A stretch of 64,000 nucleotides of DNA, taken from the NCBI GenBank assembly GCA_013335405.1, contig JAAXVR010000004.1, forward strand, positions 1-64,000, given 5' to 3'. The notes below the pieces were generated by a model that was not told the DNA's origin, ran no database searches, and saw only the letters and a program-made list of their open reading frames with translations. Below are positions 7,648-18,627 of the stretch, piece by piece; positions within the stretch are counted from its first letter, which is position 1, and each line of letters starts with the position of its first letter. This stretch comes from Chlorobiaceae bacterium (lineage in GTDB: Bacteria > Bacteroidota > Chlorobiia > Chlorobiales > Chlorobiaceae). Position numbers and translations under genes: made by a program.

Positions 7648-9756
7648 ATGGCAAGGCAGGTTGATTTAGAAAAGGTACGGAATATCGGCATCATGGCACA
7701 TATCGATGCCGGCAAGACGACGACGACCGAAAGGATACTCTATTATACCGGACGTCTCCACAGGATGGGAGAGGTGCATGAAGGCGGTGCCACGATGGAC
7801 TGGATGGAGCAGGAAAAGGAGCGCGGCATCACCATTACTTCCGCAGCGACAACCTGTTTCTGGCAACCGAAGTACGGCAATTATGCCGGTATCAAACACA
7901 GGATCAATATCATTGATACGCCGGGCCACGTCGATTTTACGGTCGAGGTGGAACGCTCGCTTCGCGTGCTTGATGGCGCGGTCGCGCTGTTCTGTGCGGT
8001 CGGTGGTGTGGAGCCGCAGTCCGAAACCGTCTGGCGCCAGGCCAACAAATACGGTGTGCCGCGTATTGCGTATGTCAACAAGATGGATAGGACCGGAGCG
8101 AATTTCTTCGATACGGTCAAGTCGATCAGGGAGAGGCTCGGGGCGAACCCGGTGCCGCTGCAGATCCCGATCGGTGAAGGTGAAATGTTTGCCGGGTTCG
8201 TGGATCTTATCCGTATGAAGGGTGTGATTTACAACAAGGACGACGGCAGTACCTACAATGAGGTCGATATACCCCATGATCTGGTCAATGAGGCGAGGAC
8301 GTGGCGTATCAATATGCTCGAGGCGGTCTCCGAACTCGACGAAAGCCTTCTCGAGAAATATCTCAATGGAGACAATATCACTGAAGAGGAGATCAGGAGC
8401 GTCATTCGTCAGGCTACCCTCAAGGTGAACATCATTCCGGTGCTCTGCGGATCCTCATTCAAGAACAAGGGTGTTCAGTTCATGCTCGATGCGGTTGTCG
8501 AGTACCTCGCTTCGCCGGTCGATGTCGGAGCTGTCGAGGGTCATCATCCGCGTACCGAAGAGCCTGTTTCCCGTTCTCCGAAAGATGAGGAGCCGTTTGC
8601 CGCTCTCGCTTTCAAGATCGCTACCGATCCGTTTGTCGGCAAGCTGACCTTCTTCAGGGTTTATTCCGGTGTGCTCAATGCCGGCAGTTATGTGCTGAAC
8701 ACGATGACCGGCAAGAAAGAGCGTATCGGTCGTGTGCTTCAGATGCATTCCAATAAAAGGGAAGATATTGATTCTGTATACTGCGGCGATATCGCGGCAG
8801 CGGTCGGCCTGAAGGATGTCAGGACCGGCGATACTCTCTGCGACGAGAACAATCCGGTTGTACTCGAGAAAATGGTGTTTCCCGAGCCTGTTATCCAGAT
8901 TGCTATCGAGCCGAAAACCAAGAGCGATTCAGACAAGCTCGGCATGTCGCTTGCCAAACTCGCTGAAGAGGATCCGACCTTCAAGGTCAAAACCGATGAC
9001 GAAACCGGTCAGACCCTGATTGCGGGTATGGGCGAGCTTCATCTCGAAATTCTTGTCGACAGGCTCAAACGCGAGTTCAAGGTGGAAGCCAATGTCGGGC
9101 AGCCTCAGGTTGCCTATCGTGAAACCATCAGGAAGTCGGTTGAATTCGAAGGCAAGTTTGTCCGCCAGTCCGGCGGCAAAGGCCAGTTCGGTCTTGTCGT
9201 GCTGAAAGTCGAGCCGCTCGAGGAAGGCAAGGGATACGAGTTTGTAGACGGCATCAAGGGTGGCGTCATACCGAGGGAATATATTCCTGCGGTCAACGCG
9301 GGTATCCAGCAGGCCATGAAGGATGGTGTTGTCGCCGGTTTCCCTATGCAGGATATCAAGGTTACCCTGATTGACGGCAAATACCATGAGGTCGACTCTT
9401 CTGAAATGGCCTTCAAGATTGCAGGTTCCATCGGTTTCAAGGGTGCTGCGAAAAAAGCGGATCCGGTCCTGCTTGAACCTATCATGAAGGTCGAGGTCGT
9501 GACCCCGGAAGAGTATCTCGGTGACGTCATGGGTGACCTTTCGAGCCGTCGCGGTCATATCGAGGGTATGGGACAACGCGCGGGAGCGCAGTTCGTCAAT
9601 GCGAAAGTTCCGCTATCCAACATGTTCGGGTACTCGACAGATCTTCGTTCGATGAGTCAGGGAAGAGCTAACTATTCTATGGAGTTTGAATCTTACCGTG
9701 AAGTGCCCCGCAGTGTTGCGGAGGCTTTGCAGGAGAAGAGGACAGGAAGGGATTGA
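7648..9756 (+). CDS. fusA: Elongation factor G
   Basis: EF-G drives GTP-dependent translocation and, with RRF, ribosome recycling. The 702-residue protein has G1 [12 protein letters not shown] near the N terminus, G2 [12 protein letters not shown]3 [10 protein letters not shown]4 NKMDRTGA, and domains II-V of full length. The C-terminal half contains the domain IV stretch [15 protein letters not shown]. It is the canonical copy in the str operon, between rpsG and tuf. Confidence 0.98.
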   Translation: MARQVDLEKVRNIGIMAHIDAGKTTTTERILYYTGRLHRMGEVHEGGATMDWMEQEKERGITITSAATTCFWQPKYGNYAGIKHRINIIDTPGHVDFTVEVERSLRVLDGAVALFCAVGGVEPQSETVWRQANKYGVPRIAYVNKMDRTGANFFDTVKSIRERLGANPVPLQIPIGEGEMFAGFVDLIRMKGVIYNKDDGSTYNEVDIPHDLVNEARTWRINMLEAVSELDESLLEKYLNGDNITEEEIRSVIRQATLKVNIIPVLCGSSFKNKGVQFMLDAVVEYLASPVDVGAVEGHHPRTEEPVSRSPKDEEPFAALAFKIATDPFVGKLTFFRVYSGVLNAGSYVLNTMTGKKERIGRVLQMHSNKREDIDSVYCGDIAAAVGLKDVRTGDTLCDENNPVVLEKMVFPEPVIQIAIEPKTKSDSDKLGMSLAKLAEEDPTFKVKTDDETGQTLIAGMGELHLEILVDRLKREFKVEANVGQPQVAYRETIRKSVEFEGKFVRQSGGKGQFGLVVLKVEPLEEGKGYEFVDGIKGGVIPREYIPAVNAGIQQAMKDGVVAGFPMQDIKVTLIDGKYHEVDSSEMAFKIAGSIGFKGAAKKADPVLLEPIMKVEVVTPEEYLGDVMGDLSSRRGHIEGMGQRAGAQFVNAKVPLSNMFGYSTDLRSMSQGRANYSMEFESYREVPRSVAEALQEKRTGRD

Positions 9757-9828
9757 TCGAAAAGAATATTTCGCCAGGCAGATTTTAAGCATACAAAACA
9801 ATAACAGATAACTGATACGGAGAAAGTT

Positions 9829-11010
9829 ATGGCAAAAGATACCTACAAGAGGGATAAACCTCACGTAAATATAGGTACCATAGGTCACGTCGACCATGGC
9901 AAGACAACCCTGACGGCAGCAATCACTTCCGTACTCGCAAAGCAGGGTCTCGCACAGCAGCGCGATTTCGGCAGCATCGACAAGGCTCCTGAAGAAAGGG
10001 AGCGCGGTATTACCATTTCCACCGCACACGTCGAATACCAGACCGCCAAGCGCCACTATGCGCACATCGACTGTCCGGGCCACGCCGACTATATCAAGAA
10101 TATGATCACCGGTGCCGCACAGATGGACGGTGCTATCCTCGTCGTTGCAGCAACCGACGGCCCGATGCCGCAGACCCGCGAGCATATCCTGCTCGCCCGC
10201 CAGGTTAACGTGCCTGCACTTGTGGTTTTCCTGAACAAGGTCGATATCGCCGATCCCGAACTCATCGAACTCGTCGAGCTTGAGCTGAGAGAGCTCCTCA
10301 CCGAGTACAACTTCCCCGGTGATGATATTCCCATCATCAAGGGTTCCGCTCTGAAAGCGCTCGATGGCGACCCGGAAGGTGAAAAATCCATCATCGAGCT
10401 GATGGAAGCTGTCGATGCCTTCATTCCCGAACCCGTCCGCGACGTCGACAAGCCGTTCCTGATGCCGGTCGAAGATGTATTCTCGATCTCCGGCCGCGGA
10501 ACAGTCGGTACCGGCAGGATCGAAAGGGGCCGCGTCAAGCTGAACGAAGAGGTTGAAATCGTCGGTATCAAACCGACCCGCAAATCTGTCGTTACCGGCA
10601 TTGAGATGTTCCAGAAGCTGCTTGATGAAGGTCAGGCTGGTGACAACGCCGGTCTCCTCCTCAGGGGTGTCGACAAGACGGAACTCGAGCGCGGCATGGT
10701 TATCGCCAAACCCGGCAGCATCAAACCGCACACCAAGTTCAAGGCTGAAGTCTACATCCTCAGAAAGGAAGAGGGCGGACGCCACACTCCGTTCTTCAAC
10801 GGCTACCGTCCCCAGTTCTACTTCCGTACCACAGACGTTACCGGATCGGTAACCCTGCCGGAAGGTGTAGAGATGGTCATGCCGGGCGACAACCTCTCCA
10901 TCGAAGTCGAGCTCCTCGCGCCTATCGCCATGGACGAAAGCCTTCGCTTCGCTATCCGTGAAGGTGGTCGTACCGTCGGTGCAGGTTCCGTAAGCAAGAT
11001 TATCGAGTAA
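9829..11010 (+). CDS. tuf: Elongation factor Tu
   Basis: EF-Tu delivers aminoacyl-tRNA to the ribosomal A site. 393 residues, with [11 protein letters not shown] (G1), [12 protein letters not shown] (G2), DCPGHADY (G3), NKVD (G4) and the normal C-terminal beta domains ending KIIE. An AGAAAG ribosome site precedes the ATG. It closes the str operon; a GC-rich hairpin with a short T-run follows before rpsJ. Confidence 0.98.
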   Translation: MAKDTYKRDKPHVNIGTIGHVDHGKTTLTAAITSVLAKQGLAQQRDFGSIDKAPEERERGITISTAHVEYQTAKRHYAHIDCPGHADYIKNMITGAAQMDGAILVVAATDGPMPQTREHILLARQVNVPALVVFLNKVDIADPELIELVELELRELLTEYNFPGDDIPIIKGSALKALDGDPEGEKSIIELMEAVDAFIPEPVRDVDKPFLMPVEDVFSISGRGTVGTGRIERGRVKLNEEVEIVGIKPTRKSVVTGIEMFQKLLDEGQAGDNAGLLLRGVDKTELERGMVIAKPGSIKPHTKFKAEVYILRKEEGGRHTPFFNGYRPQFYFRTTDVTGSVTLPEGVEMVMPGDNLSIEVELLAPIAMDESLRFAIREGGRTVGAGSVSKIIE

Positions 11011-11026
11011 CAGGTCGTATGCGTTC

Positions 11027-11058
11027 CGGGACGGGGTGGAAAAACCCCGTCCCGTTTT
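11027..11058 (+). terminator. Hairpin between tuf and rpsJ (partial terminator or attenuator)
   Basis: The stem CGGGACGGGGT (11027-11037) pairs with ACCCCGTCCCG (11044-11054) around a GGAAAA loop and is followed by only TTTT. The stem is very stable but the tail is short. With only 26 bases left before rpsJ, it looks like an attenuating terminator separating str and S10 units rather than a complete stop. Confidence 0.7.
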
Positions 11059-11084
11059 ATGATAACACGAAACAGGGTTGACAA

Positions 11085-11396
11085 GTGGCTGTACAGCAAA
11101 AGATCAGGATAAAGCTCAAGTCTTACGACCATAGTCTGGTTGATAAGTGGGCCTTAAGGATTATTGACGTGGTCAAGCAGACGGATGCCATCATCTTTGG
11201 TCCAATACCGCTGCCAACAAAATCGCATGTGTATACCGTCAACCGGTCTCCGCATGTGGACAAGAAGTCCCGCGAGCAGTTCTCGTTCTCCTCTCACAAG
11301 AGGCTTATCGAGATTATAAACCCGACCTCCAGGACTATTGATATGCTTATGAAGCTCGAGCTTCCAAGCGGCGTGGATGTTGAAATTAAGTCTTAA
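11085..11396 (+). CDS. rpsJ: 30S ribosomal protein S10
   Basis: 103 residues, also the NusE partner of NusB/NusG in antitermination. Typical blocks are [40 protein letters not shown] and RLIEIINPT. The start is GTG at 11085; no ATG is available at the N terminus. It is the first gene of the S10 block. Confidence 0.97.
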   Translation: MAVQQKIRIKLKSYDHSLVDKWALRIIDVVKQTDAIIFGPIPLPTKSHVYTVNRSPHVDKKSREQFSFSSHKRLIEIINPTSRTIDMLMKLELPSGVDVEIKS

Positions 11397-11419
11397 TGAA
11401 TATTTGAAAAGCTAATCAT

Positions 11420-12049
11420 ATGGGTGCGATTCTTGGAAAGAAAATCGGCATGACCCGTTTATACAATGACAAGCGCGAAGCGGTATCCTGCACCATCATC
11501 GAAGCAGGCCCCTGCTTCATCACGCAGGTCAAGCGTGTTGGTACGGACGGCTACGATGCTTATCAGGTCGGTATCGGCGAAAGAAAGGAAGCGAAGGTAA
11601 GCAAACCATTACAGGGTCATTACAAAAAGGCCGGAGTCACACCAGGCTTCATGATGGCTGAATTCGACTTCTCGCAGATCAATGCCGAGCTTGAGCTCGG
11701 CAGCCCTGTCAGCGTCGAATCCTTCACCGTAGGCGAGAAGGTCAATGTTCTCGGTGTTTCGAAAGGAAAAGGTTTTGCAGGCGTCGTCAAACGTTACAAT
11801 TTCGGCGGCGGTTCCAGAACCCATGGTCAGTCCGACAGGCTCAGGGCCCCGGGCTCGGTGGGCGGCTCTTCAGATCCGTCGAGGGTTTTCAAGGGGACGA
11901 GGATGGCCGGACGCAAGGGCTCGGACAATGTTACCATCCGTAACCTCGAGATTTTCAAGATCATGCCCGAATCGAACCTGATTGTCATCAAGGGGGCGGT
12001 TCCCGGACCGCGCAATTCCTATGTAAAGATTGTTTCTACAAAAAAGTAA
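11420..12049 (+). CDS. rplC: 50S ribosomal protein L3
   Basis: 209 residues, an early assembly protein near the peptidyl transferase centre. It begins [15 protein letters not shown] and includes [19 protein letters not shown] and [26 protein letters not shown], the loop that reaches the catalytic centre and is the target of PrmB-type glutamine methylation in other bacteria. Confidence 0.97.
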   Translation: MGAILGKKIGMTRLYNDKREAVSCTIIEAGPCFITQVKRVGTDGYDAYQVGIGERKEAKVSKPLQGHYKKAGVTPGFMMAEFDFSQINAELELGSPVSVESFTVGEKVNVLGVSKGKGFAGVVKRYNFGGGSRTHGQSDRLRAPGSVGGSSDPSRVFKGTRMAGRKGSDNVTIRNLEIFKIMPESNLIVIKGAVPGPRNSYVKIVSTKK

Positions 12050-12068
12050 ATGCTGAATGTTCGAAGCT

Positions 12069-12695
12069 ATGGAACTTAAAGTCTTAAATACCGGCGGCAA
12101 AGAAACCGGGGAAACAGTAACGCTCCGTGACGATATATTCGGCGTTGAAGTGTCCGAGCACGCAATGTATCTCGATGTCAAGGCGATACTTGCAAACAAA
12201 CGCCAGGGCACGCACAAGTCAAAAACCCGCGCTGAAGTCAGCGGCGGCGGCAGGAAGCCTTTCCGTCAGAAAGGAACAGGCAACGCCCGCCAGGGTTCGA
12301 GCCGTTCTCCCCTGCATGTCGGTGGCGGAACCATACATGGACCGCAGCCCCATACTTATGAACAGAAAGTGAACAGGAAAGTCAAGATGCTCGCACGTCG
12401 TTCGGCACTTACCGCGAAAGCGCTTGCCGGCATGATCGTGGTCGTCGAAGACTTCAGGTTCGAAAATATAAAGACAAAACCTTTCGCGGAGATTCTCAGG
12501 AACCTCGGTCTCTCCGAAAAGAAAACCCTTCTTCTGACTCCGGAATACGACATGATCATCGCCAGGTCGGGAAGGAACATCGAGGCCCTGAATATCATGA
12601 CTGCCGACAAGGCTTCAACCTATGATATTCTCGACAGCCATACCGTGCTTGTCCAGAAAACGGCGCTGAAGAAAATAGAAGAGACATTAGGGTAA
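12069..12695 (+). CDS. rplD: 50S ribosomal protein L4
   Basis: 208 residues from this start. The conserved extended loop GGGRKPFRQKGTGNARQGSSRSP lines the exit tunnel. In enterobacteria L4 autoregulates the S10 operon; whether that applies here cannot be read. An in-frame ATG at 12057 would add four residues; MELKVLNTGG at 12069 matches homolog starts better. Confidence 0.96.
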   Translation: MELKVLNTGGKETGETVTLRDDIFGVEVSEHAMYLDVKAILANKRQGTHKSKTRAEVSGGGRKPFRQKGTGNARQGSSRSPLHVGGGTIHGPQPHTYEQKVNRKVKMLARRSALTAKALAGMIVVVEDFRFENIKTKPFAEILRNLGLSEKKTLLLTPEYDMIIARSGRNIEALNIMTADKASTYDILDSHTVLVQKTALKKIEETLG

Positions 12696-12728
12696 CAAGC
12701 AGATTTCCAGAAAAAAGGAGTTAATGAG

Positions 12729-13040
12729 ATGAAAAACCCGTTGTTACGCCCCTGGCTGACGGAAAAGAGCACCGGTCTGACAGAACAGAGAGGACAGTAT
12801 GTATTCAAGGTCAAGCCTGACGCCGTGAAGGAAGATATCAAGCTGGCTGTCGAGCAGAAATTCGGTGTAAAGGTAAAGTCGGTCCGTACGATAAACTGCC
12901 TTGGGAAATCCCGTACCCAGCATACGAAGAAAGGGCTGATTTATTCAAAAAAGAGCGACTGGAAAAAAGCTGTCATCACTCTTGCAGAAGGTCAGTCAAT
13001 AGATTACTACTCTGGAGCGGCCCAGAAGAGCGAAGGATAA
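12729..13040 (+). CDS. rplW: 50S ribosomal protein L23
   Basis: 103 residues, located at the tunnel exit where trigger factor and SRP dock. It starts [15 protein letters not shown], the usual PxxTEKS motif, and contains [16 protein letters not shown]. An AAAAGGAG ribosome site lies upstream. Confidence 0.96.
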   Translation: MKNPLLRPWLTEKSTGLTEQRGQYVFKVKPDAVKEDIKLAVEQKFGVKVKSVRTINCLGKSRTQHTKKGLIYSKKSDWKKAVITLAEGQSIDYYSGAAQKSEG

Positions 13041-13069
13041 TACTTATAAAAGGATAGATCATACATCAA

Positions 13070-13909
13070 ATGGCTATAAGGAAATTAGCGCCGGTTACCC
13101 CAGGGTCGAGATTCATGTCCTACCCTGCGTTCGATGAAATCACGAAAAGCGAGCCGGAAAAAAGCCTGCTTTTACCCCTGAAGAAATCGGGAGGAAGGAA
13201 CGCTGCAGGAAGGAAAACTTCCAGGCACAGAGGCGGCGGACACAAGAGGTTTTACAGGATCATCGATTTCAAGCGCAACAAGGATGGCGTGCAGGCGACG
13301 GTCGCCGGAATCGAGTATGATCCCAATCGTTCCTCGAGAATTGCATTATTGCATTACAATGATGGAGAAAAACGTTATATTCTCGCCCCGAAAGGTTTGA
13401 AGGTCGGCGACAAGGTCGAAAGCGGCGACAAAGTTGAAATCAAGGCAGGCAACACGATGCCGCTGAAAAACATTCCTCTCGGCACCGATATTCATAATAT
13501 CGAGATGAAGGCGGGAAAGGGCGGACAGATCGTACGGTCAGCCGGTGCATTTGCGGTGCTTGCCGCACGTGAAGGCGATTATGCCACACTGAAGCTGCCT
13601 TCCGGAGAGATCCGCAAAATCAGGGTTGAATGCCGTGCCACGATCGGTGTAGTCGGCAATGCTGACCATGAAAACATCGTTCTCGGCAAGGCAGGCAGGA
13701 GCCGCTGGCTCGGCATCAGGCCTCAGACAAGGGGTATGGCCATGAACCCGGTCGATCATCCGATGGGTGGTGGTGAAGGCAAATCAAAGTCCGGCGGCGG
13801 CAGAAGGCATCCGAAGTCTCCGTGGGGACAGCTTGCCAAGGGCTTCAAGACAAGGAACAGGAAGAAAGCATCTCAGAAACTGATTGTACGCGGCAGGAAC
13901 GCCAAATAA
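13070..13909 (+). CDS. rplB: 50S ribosomal protein L2
   Basis: 279 residues, needed for subunit association and peptidyl transferase activity. It has [38 protein letters not shown] and the C-terminal [15 protein letters not shown] loop containing the conserved histidine. Length and order are normal. Confidence 0.98.
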   Translation: MAIRKLAPVTPGSRFMSYPAFDEITKSEPEKSLLLPLKKSGGRNAAGRKTSRHRGGGHKRFYRIIDFKRNKDGVQATVAGIEYDPNRSSRIALLHYNDGEKRYILAPKGLKVGDKVESGDKVEIKAGNTMPLKNIPLGTDIHNIEMKAGKGGQIVRSAGAFAVLAAREGDYATLKLPSGEIRKIRVECRATIGVVGNADHENIVLGKAGRSRWLGIRPQTRGMAMNPVDHPMGGGEGKSKSGGGRRHPKSPWGQLAKGFKTRNRKKASQKLIVRGRNAK

Positions 13910-13942
13910 TTTTAGCGGAATAACACAGAAAGCAGAGAAACT

Positions 13943-14239
13943 ATGCCAAGATCACTCAAGAAAGGGCCTTTTATCGATATAAAGCTTGAAAAAAGGATCC
14001 TGGAAATGAACTCAAAGGAAGAAAAGAAGGTTGTCAAGACCTGGTCGAGAACTTCCATGATCTCTCCCGATTTTGTCGGTCATACCATTGCAGTGCACAA
14101 CGGCAAGAGCCATGTGCCTGTCTATGTCGGCGATAACATGGTTGGTCACAAGCTTGGCGAGTTCGCTCCGACGAGATTGTTCCGCGGCCATGCAGGCAGC
14201 AAATCCGAGAAAGGCGGATCGGCCCCACGAAAAAAATAA
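13943..14239 (+). CDS. rpsS: 30S ribosomal protein S19
   Basis: 98 residues, binds the 30S head with S13. Starts [15 protein letters not shown] and contains [20 protein letters not shown] and [16 protein letters not shown], all diagnostic. Confidence 0.97.
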   Translation: MPRSLKKGPFIDIKLEKRILEMNSKEEKKVVKTWSRTSMISPDFVGHTIAVHNGKSHVPVYVGDNMVGHKLGEFAPTRLFRGHAGSKSEKGGSAPRKK

Positions 14240-14268
14240 ATTGAAAACACGGAAAGGGTAAAGATAAC

Positions 14269-14628
14269 ATGCAAGCAAAAGCAGTTTTACGGGATACGCC
14301 GACATCGCCGAGGAAGATGCGCCTTGTTGCAGGCCTCGTTCGTGGCAAGCAGGTCGATCAGGCAAAAGCCATTCTGCTGAACTCAACGAAGGCGGCATCG
14401 CGCAATGTCATGATGACGCTGAAATCAGCCGTGGCGAATTATGCGCAGCTGAATCCGGACGACAGGGCCAGCGAACAGGAACTTTTCATCAAGGAGGTTT
14501 TCGTCGACCAGGGCGCGACCATGAAGAGGACCCTTCCCGCACCGATGGGACGCGCATACAGGATTCGCAAAAGATCGAATCACCTGACAATCGTCATAGA
14601 CAAAGTTAAAAATCCAGTAACTAAATAA
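14269..14628 (+). CDS. rplV: 50S ribosomal protein L22
   Basis: 119 residues. The beginning [23 protein letters not shown] and the C-terminal hairpin [31 protein letters not shown] that lines the exit tunnel are typical. It sits between rpsS and rpsC in the standard order. Confidence 0.97.
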   Translation: MQAKAVLRDTPTSPRKMRLVAGLVRGKQVDQAKAILLNSTKAASRNVMMTLKSAVANYAQLNPDDRASEQELFIKEVFVDQGATMKRTLPAPMGRAYRIRKRSNHLTIVIDKVKNPVTK

Positions 14629-14643
14629 ATCAAGGAGATCACG

Positions 14644-15396
14644 TTGGGTCAGAAAGTTAATCCTACTGGATTCAGGCTTGGAATTATCAGAGACTGGACA
14701 TCCCGCTGGTATGACGACAGTCCCGTTATTTCGGAAAAGATCCTGCAGGACAATGTTATCCGCAACTATGTGCTTGCAAGGCTGAAAAAGGAACGGGCCG
14801 GTATTGCGCGTATCGTTATTGAAAGAACAACGAAGCATGTCAAGATCAATATTTATGCTTCACGTCCGGGAGCCGTTGTCGGAAGGAAAGGTGAAGAGAT
14901 CAACAACCTTTCGCAGGAACTGAGCCGAATCACCGGAAAAGAGGTGAAGATCGACGTCGTGGAAGTCGTAAAACCTGAAATTGAAGCACAGCTTATCGGT
15001 GAAAACATCGCCTACCAGCTCGAGAATCGCGTATCGTTCAGAAGGGCCATGAAGCAGGCTATCCAGCAGGCAATGCGCTCCGGTGCCGAAGGTGTGAGGG
15101 TCAGGTGCGGCGGCCGTCTCGGCGGTGCCGAGATTGCTCGTTCAGAGCAGTACAAGGAGGGAAAGATCCCGCTTCACACGATCCGCGCCAATGTCGATTA
15201 TGCGAGCGTTACGGCACATACCATAGCCGGCACCATCGGTATCAAGGTATGGGTTTATAAAGGTGAAGTGCTTGTTCAGCGCATTGATGCCATCGAGGAG
15301 GACGAACAGAAGAGAATGAAGGAAAGGCGCAGCGACTCCGGTTCGAGGGGGCGCGACGGACGCAGTAAGCGCCGCCACCGCTCAAAGCGATCATAA
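14644..15396 (+). CDS. rpsC: 30S ribosomal protein S3
   Basis: 250 residues. It begins with TTG at 14644 ([13 protein letters not shown]), preceded by AAGGAG. The KH domain [10 protein letters not shown] and the C-terminal [15 protein letters not shown] are intact. The extreme C terminus is an Arg/Ser-rich basic tail of about 25 residues. S3 lines the mRNA entry channel. Confidence 0.97.
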   Translation: MGQKVNPTGFRLGIIRDWTSRWYDDSPVISEKILQDNVIRNYVLARLKKERAGIARIVIERTTKHVKINIYASRPGAVVGRKGEEINNLSQELSRITGKEVKIDVVEVVKPEIEAQLIGENIAYQLENRVSFRRAMKQAIQQAMRSGAEGVRVRCGGRLGGAEIARSEQYKEGKIPLHTIRANVDYASVTAHTIAGTIGIKVWVYKGEVLVQRIDAIEEDEQKRMKERRSDSGSRGRDGRSKRRHRSKRS

Positions 15397-15438
15397 TATC
15401 AAGGACCACACAATCAGAAAAAGAATGGAGTTGCCGGT

Positions 15439-15858
15439 ATGTTAATGCCCAAGAGAGTTAAATATAGAAAGACACAACGAGGCCGGATGAAAGGAAATGC
15501 CGGGCGCGGTACATCTGTATCTTTCGGTTCTTTCGGTCTTAAAGCCACCGAACCGGCATGGATCACCAGCCGCCAGATCGAGGCTGCCCGTGTCGCCATG
15601 ACCAGGTTCATGAAAAGGGACGGAAAAATCTGGATCAGGATTTTCCCTGACAAACCGGTAACAAAAAAAGCGGCAGAAACGAGGATGGGCTCCGGTAAAG
15701 GTTCACCGGAATTCTGGGTTGCCGTTGTAAAGCCGGGCAGGGTTATGTTCGAGGCGGACGGCGTTTCAAAGGAAGTCGCGACAGAAGCGTTCCGTCTTGC
15801 AGCGAAGAAGCTTCCGATCAAGACGAAGTTCATTGTTCGTCCAGATTACGAAGGATAA
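15439..15858 (+). CDS. rplP: 50S ribosomal protein L16
   Basis: 139 residues with [44 protein letters not shown] and [20 protein letters not shown]. It sits near the A-site tRNA elbow. Canonical position between rpsC and rpmC. Confidence 0.97.
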   Translation: MLMPKRVKYRKTQRGRMKGNAGRGTSVSFGSFGLKATEPAWITSRQIEAARVAMTRFMKRDGKIWIRIFPDKPVTKKAAETRMGSGKGSPEFWVAVVKPGRVMFEADGVSKEVATEAFRLAAKKLPIKTKFIVRPDYEG

Positions 15859-15892
15859 TAGAGACAATAATACGACAACAGGGTTTTTCATC

Positions 15893-16099
15893 ATGAAAAA
15901 ATATGAAATCGAGGCGATGAGCAGGCAGGAGCTTGTGCAGAGGCTCAGGCAGCTCGAAGACAGGCTTGCCGACATCAACTTCTACAAGGTGCTCGAGCAG
16001 CCCCAGAATCCGATGGTATTTCGTAATTCGAAGCGTGAAATCGCGCGCATCAAGACAAGGCTCCATAAACTCGCCGCCGCTGAAACGGTTCAGGGTTGA
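15893..16099 (+). CDS. rpmC: 50S ribosomal protein L29
   Basis: 68 residues from MKKYEIEAMSRQELVQRL; this helical hairpin protein lies beside L23 at the tunnel exit. The frame is open further upstream from 15797, but that part overlaps rplP and is not coding. The start at 15893 fits family length and position. Confidence 0.94.
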   Translation: MKKYEIEAMSRQELVQRLRQLEDRLADINFYKVLEQPQNPMVFRNSKREIARIKTRLHKLAAAETVQG

Positions 16100-16132
16100 G
16101 AGAAAGGAAAACAATAAAAAACCGTTACTTAC

Positions 16133-16432
16133 ATGGCAGAAAATAAAACAGGCAGTGCATCAATGGAAAAGAGTGCTGAGGTGAGGGGGAGAAAAAAAAG
16201 CTGGCAAGGCCGTGTCGTAAGCGACAAGATGGATAAAGGCTGCATAGTTGCCGTCGAGCGCAGGGTACAGCATCCGGTTTACAAGAAGTACTTCAAGAAA
16301 ACGACGAAGCTGATGGTTCACGACGAAAAGAACGAGGCCGGTCTGGGAGATCTTGTGAAAGTAGTCGAGTGTCGTCCGCTCAGCAAGAGGAAGAGCTGCC
16401 GTCTGGTCGAAATTATCGAAAAAGCCAGGTAA
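16133..16432 (+). CDS. rpsQ: 30S ribosomal protein S17
   Basis: 99 residues. The core [33 protein letters not shown] and [23 protein letters not shown] is typical of the OB-fold S17. An N-terminal extension of about 20 residues precedes the core; an internal ATG (MEKSAEV) eleven codons in is an alternative start. Confidence 0.95.
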   Translation: MAENKTGSASMEKSAEVRGRKKSWQGRVVSDKMDKGCIVAVERRVQHPVYKKYFKKTTKLMVHDEKNEAGLGDLVKVVECRPLSKRKSCRLVEIIEKAR

Positions 16433-16467
16433 GTGAGATTCAATACATTTAACAAAGTTTTAGAAGG

Positions 16468-16836
16468 ATGATCCAGAAAGAAACAAATCTGGTTGTAGCC
16501 GATAACAGCGGAGCCAAGAAAGTACGCTGTATCCATGTTTTCGGCGGGACCGGAAGGCGCTATGCATCATTGGGCGACCTGGTTATCGTATCGGTGAAAA
16601 CCGCCGTGCCTGGCGGTGTCGTCAAAAAGAAGGATGTATGCAAGGCGGTTGTCGTCCGCTGTGTGAAGGAATCGCGCAGGAAAGACGGTTCCTATATCCG
16701 TTTCGACGAGAATGCCGTCGTTATTCTCAATGCGCAGGGAGAGCCGAGGGGCACCCGTATTTTCGGACCTGTCGCAAGGGAACTTCGCGACAAGAAGTAC
16801 ATGAAGATCGTATCCCTGGCGCCCGAAGTATTGTAA
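16468..16836 (+). CDS. rplN: 50S ribosomal protein L14
   Basis: 122 residues, standard length. It begins [22 protein letters not shown] and ends with [23 protein letters not shown]. It forms intersubunit bridges and contacts RsfS. A tRNA gene follows 11 bases after its stop. Confidence 0.97.
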   Translation: MIQKETNLVVADNSGAKKVRCIHVFGGTGRRYASLGDLVIVSVKTAVPGGVVKKKDVCKAVVVRCVKESRRKDGSYIRFDENAVVILNAQGEPRGTRIFGPVARELRDKKYMKIVSLAPEVL

Positions 16837-16847
16837 AGGCACCGCAA

Positions 16848-16920
16848 GCGGGAGTAACTCAGTTGGTAGAGTCACAGCCTTCCAAGCTGTTGGTCGCGAG
16901 TTCGAGTCTCGTCTCCCGCT
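16848..16920 (+). tRNA. tRNA-Gly (anticodon TCC)
   Basis: The 73-base cloverleaf folds cleanly: acceptor GCGGGAG/CTCCCGC, D stem ACTC/GAGT, anticodon stem ACAGC/GCTGT with loop CTTCCAA (anticodon TCC, reading GGA/GGG), five-base variable loop, T stem GCGAG/CTCGT with loop TTCGAGT. The discriminator base is T, as expected for bacterial glycine tRNA. CCA is not encoded in full. It lies between rplN and rplX inside the spc block and in the same direction, so it is probably cut out of the ribosomal-protein transcript. Confidence 0.95.
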
Positions 16921-16954
16921 CAGGATTTTATGAATAATACCATATCAGTGAAAA

Positions 16955-17197
16955 ATGAAAACTGGGATCAAGAAGGTTAAGCTGCATGTTAAAAAAAACG
17001 ATAACGTCCTCGTTATCTGCGGCAACGATAAAGGTAAAAGCGGAAAGATCCTCAAGGTGTTCACCCAGAAGTCGAGGGTTATCGTAGAAGGCGTCAACAT
17101 CCGCAAACGCCACATGCGCCCGACCCAGAGCAGGCCTCAGGGAGCTATCATAGAACGTGAGTTTCCGATTCACGTTTCGAATGTCAAGAAAAGCTGA
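16955..17197 (+). CDS. rplX: 50S ribosomal protein L24
   Basis: 80 residues with the KOW motif in [23 protein letters not shown] and [12 protein letters not shown]24 is an assembly initiator. It is shorter than the enterobacterial protein (about 104) but ends cleanly at VSNVKKS. Confidence 0.95.
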   Translation: MKTGIKKVKLHVKKNDNVLVICGNDKGKSGKILKVFTQKSRVIVEGVNIRKRHMRPTQSRPQGAIIEREFPIHVSNVKKS

Positions 17198-17255
17198 GTG
17201 TTTTCAATAAGGAAAGGATGACAAAGACCATCCTTGTAAAAAAGTAAAGGAAAGA

Positions 17256-17849
17256 ATGGCCAAGAATAAGGAAAAAGAGGCAGCCGCACCTGTGGACAAC
17301 TCCAGGGCAAGGCTTGATACCTTCTATCACGAAAAGGTGGTACAGAAACTTACCGAGCGTTTTCAGTACAAGAATGTCATGAAAGTACCGAAGCTCGAGA
17401 AAATCTGTGTCAATATCGGTGTCGGCGATGCCGCCGGAGAACCGAAACTCCTCGAAACCGCAATACAGGAACTTGCACAGATCACCGGGCAGAAGCCGCA
17501 GATCCGCAAAGCGAAAAAAGCTATTTCGAACTTCAAGCTCCGCGAGGGACAGGCAATCGGTTGCCGGGTAACGCTCCGCCGCAAGGCCATGTACGAATTC
17601 TTCGACCGTTTCGTCAGCCTCGCCGTTCCGAGGATCCGCGATTTCCGCGGACTCAGCGACACCAGCTTCGACGGCCGCGGCAACTACACCGTTGGCGTAA
17701 AAGAGCAGATCATCTTTCCGGAAATCGACATCGACAAGGTGCCCAGGATTTGCGGCATGGATATCAGTTTCGTAACATCAGCCCCAACTGACGAAGAGGC
17801 GTATGCTCTTCTTTCAGAACTTGGAATGCCATTCAAAAAGAAAAACTAA
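17256..17849 (+). CDS. rplE: 50S ribosomal protein L5
   Basis: 197 residues, part of the 5S RNP. A hydrophilic N-terminal extension [15 protein letters not shown] precedes the usual core. Diagnostic blocks are [38 protein letters not shown] and [20 protein letters not shown]. The extension adds about 15 residues to the common length. Confidence 0.96.
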   Translation: MAKNKEKEAAAPVDNSRARLDTFYHEKVVQKLTERFQYKNVMKVPKLEKICVNIGVGDAAGEPKLLETAIQELAQITGQKPQIRKAKKAISNFKLREGQAIGCRVTLRRKAMYEFFDRFVSLAVPRIRDFRGLSDTSFDGRGNYTVGVKEQIIFPEIDIDKVPRICGMDISFVTSAPTDEEAYALLSELGMPFKKKN

Positions 17850-17866
17850 ATCATTCGGGAAGACAG

Positions 17867-18136
17867 ATGGCCAAGAAAAGCGTTATAGCAAGGAACGAGA
17901 AAAGGAAAAAGCTTGTGGAGAAGTATGCAGCCCTGCGTGCAGAACTGGTGAAAGCGGGTGACTACGAAGCCCTTCGCAAACTCCCGAGGGACAGCTCCGC
18001 GACAAGGGTCCGTAACCGCTGCGTCCTCACCGGCCGCGGAAGGGGGATCAGTGCCAAGTATGGTCTGTGCAGGCAGATGTTCCGAAAGTATGCTCTTGAA
18101 GGCAAATTGCCGGGCGTCAAGAAAGCCAGCTGGTAA
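17867..18136 (+). CDS. rpsN: 30S ribosomal protein S14, zinc-free form
   Basis: 89 residues. The C-terminal half [40 protein letters not shown] is S14. The long length and absence of a CxxC...CxxC ribbon place it in the zinc-independent class. It follows rplE by 17 bases. Confidence 0.96.
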   Translation: MAKKSVIARNEKRKKLVEKYAALRAELVKAGDYEALRKLPRDSSATRVRNRCVLTGRGRGISAKYGLCRQMFRKYALEGKLPGVKKASW

Positions 18137-18204
18137 AAAAACTGTTTGAAGCTAAAGTAACATATCTGATATTTGTTCATTTTCGAAAGTAACCAACGTT
18201 CGCT

Positions 18205-18600
18205 ATGCCTGTAACGGATTCCATCGCCGACTATATCACCCGTATCAGAAATGCGGGAAGAGCAAAAAACAACACAACGGATATCCCGTATTCGAAGCTC
18301 AGGGAGAATATCTCGAAGCTGCTGCTTGAAAAAGGATACATCAAGAACTACACGGTGATGACCGCGGAGCAGTTCCCTTTTCTGCGCATCGAACTGAAAT
18401 ACACTTCGCAGGGCGAACCGGCGATCAAGGAAATCACCAGGGTCAGCAAGCCAGGACGCCGTGTTTATGACGGTAAGGATATCAAAAAATATCTCGGTGG
18501 CCTTGGCCTGTACATCCTTTCATCGTCGAAAGGCATCATTACCGACAAGGAAGCAAGGGCAGAGGGCGTCGGCGGCGAAATTCTGTTCCGCATCTATTAA
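18205..18600 (+). CDS. rpsH: 30S ribosomal protein S8
   Basis: 131 residues. It begins [18 protein letters not shown] and ends with the conserved STSKGIIT-like block [26 protein letters not shown]. In E. coli S8 represses the spc operon by binding its mRNA; an equivalent site was not identified here. Confidence 0.97.
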   Translation: MPVTDSIADYITRIRNAGRAKNNTTDIPYSKLRENISKLLLEKGYIKNYTVMTAEQFPFLRIELKYTSQGEPAIKEITRVSKPGRRVYDGKDIKKYLGGLGLYILSSSKGIITDKEARAEGVGGEILFRIY

Positions 18601-18627
18601 TCACAAGTCACAGAGCATAAGAATACC

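Noticed and set aside
9613..10785. Long minus-strand open frame (390 codons)
   Set aside because: It covers tuf and the end of fusA in antisense; those are certain genes, and long antisense frames are expected in biased codon usage.
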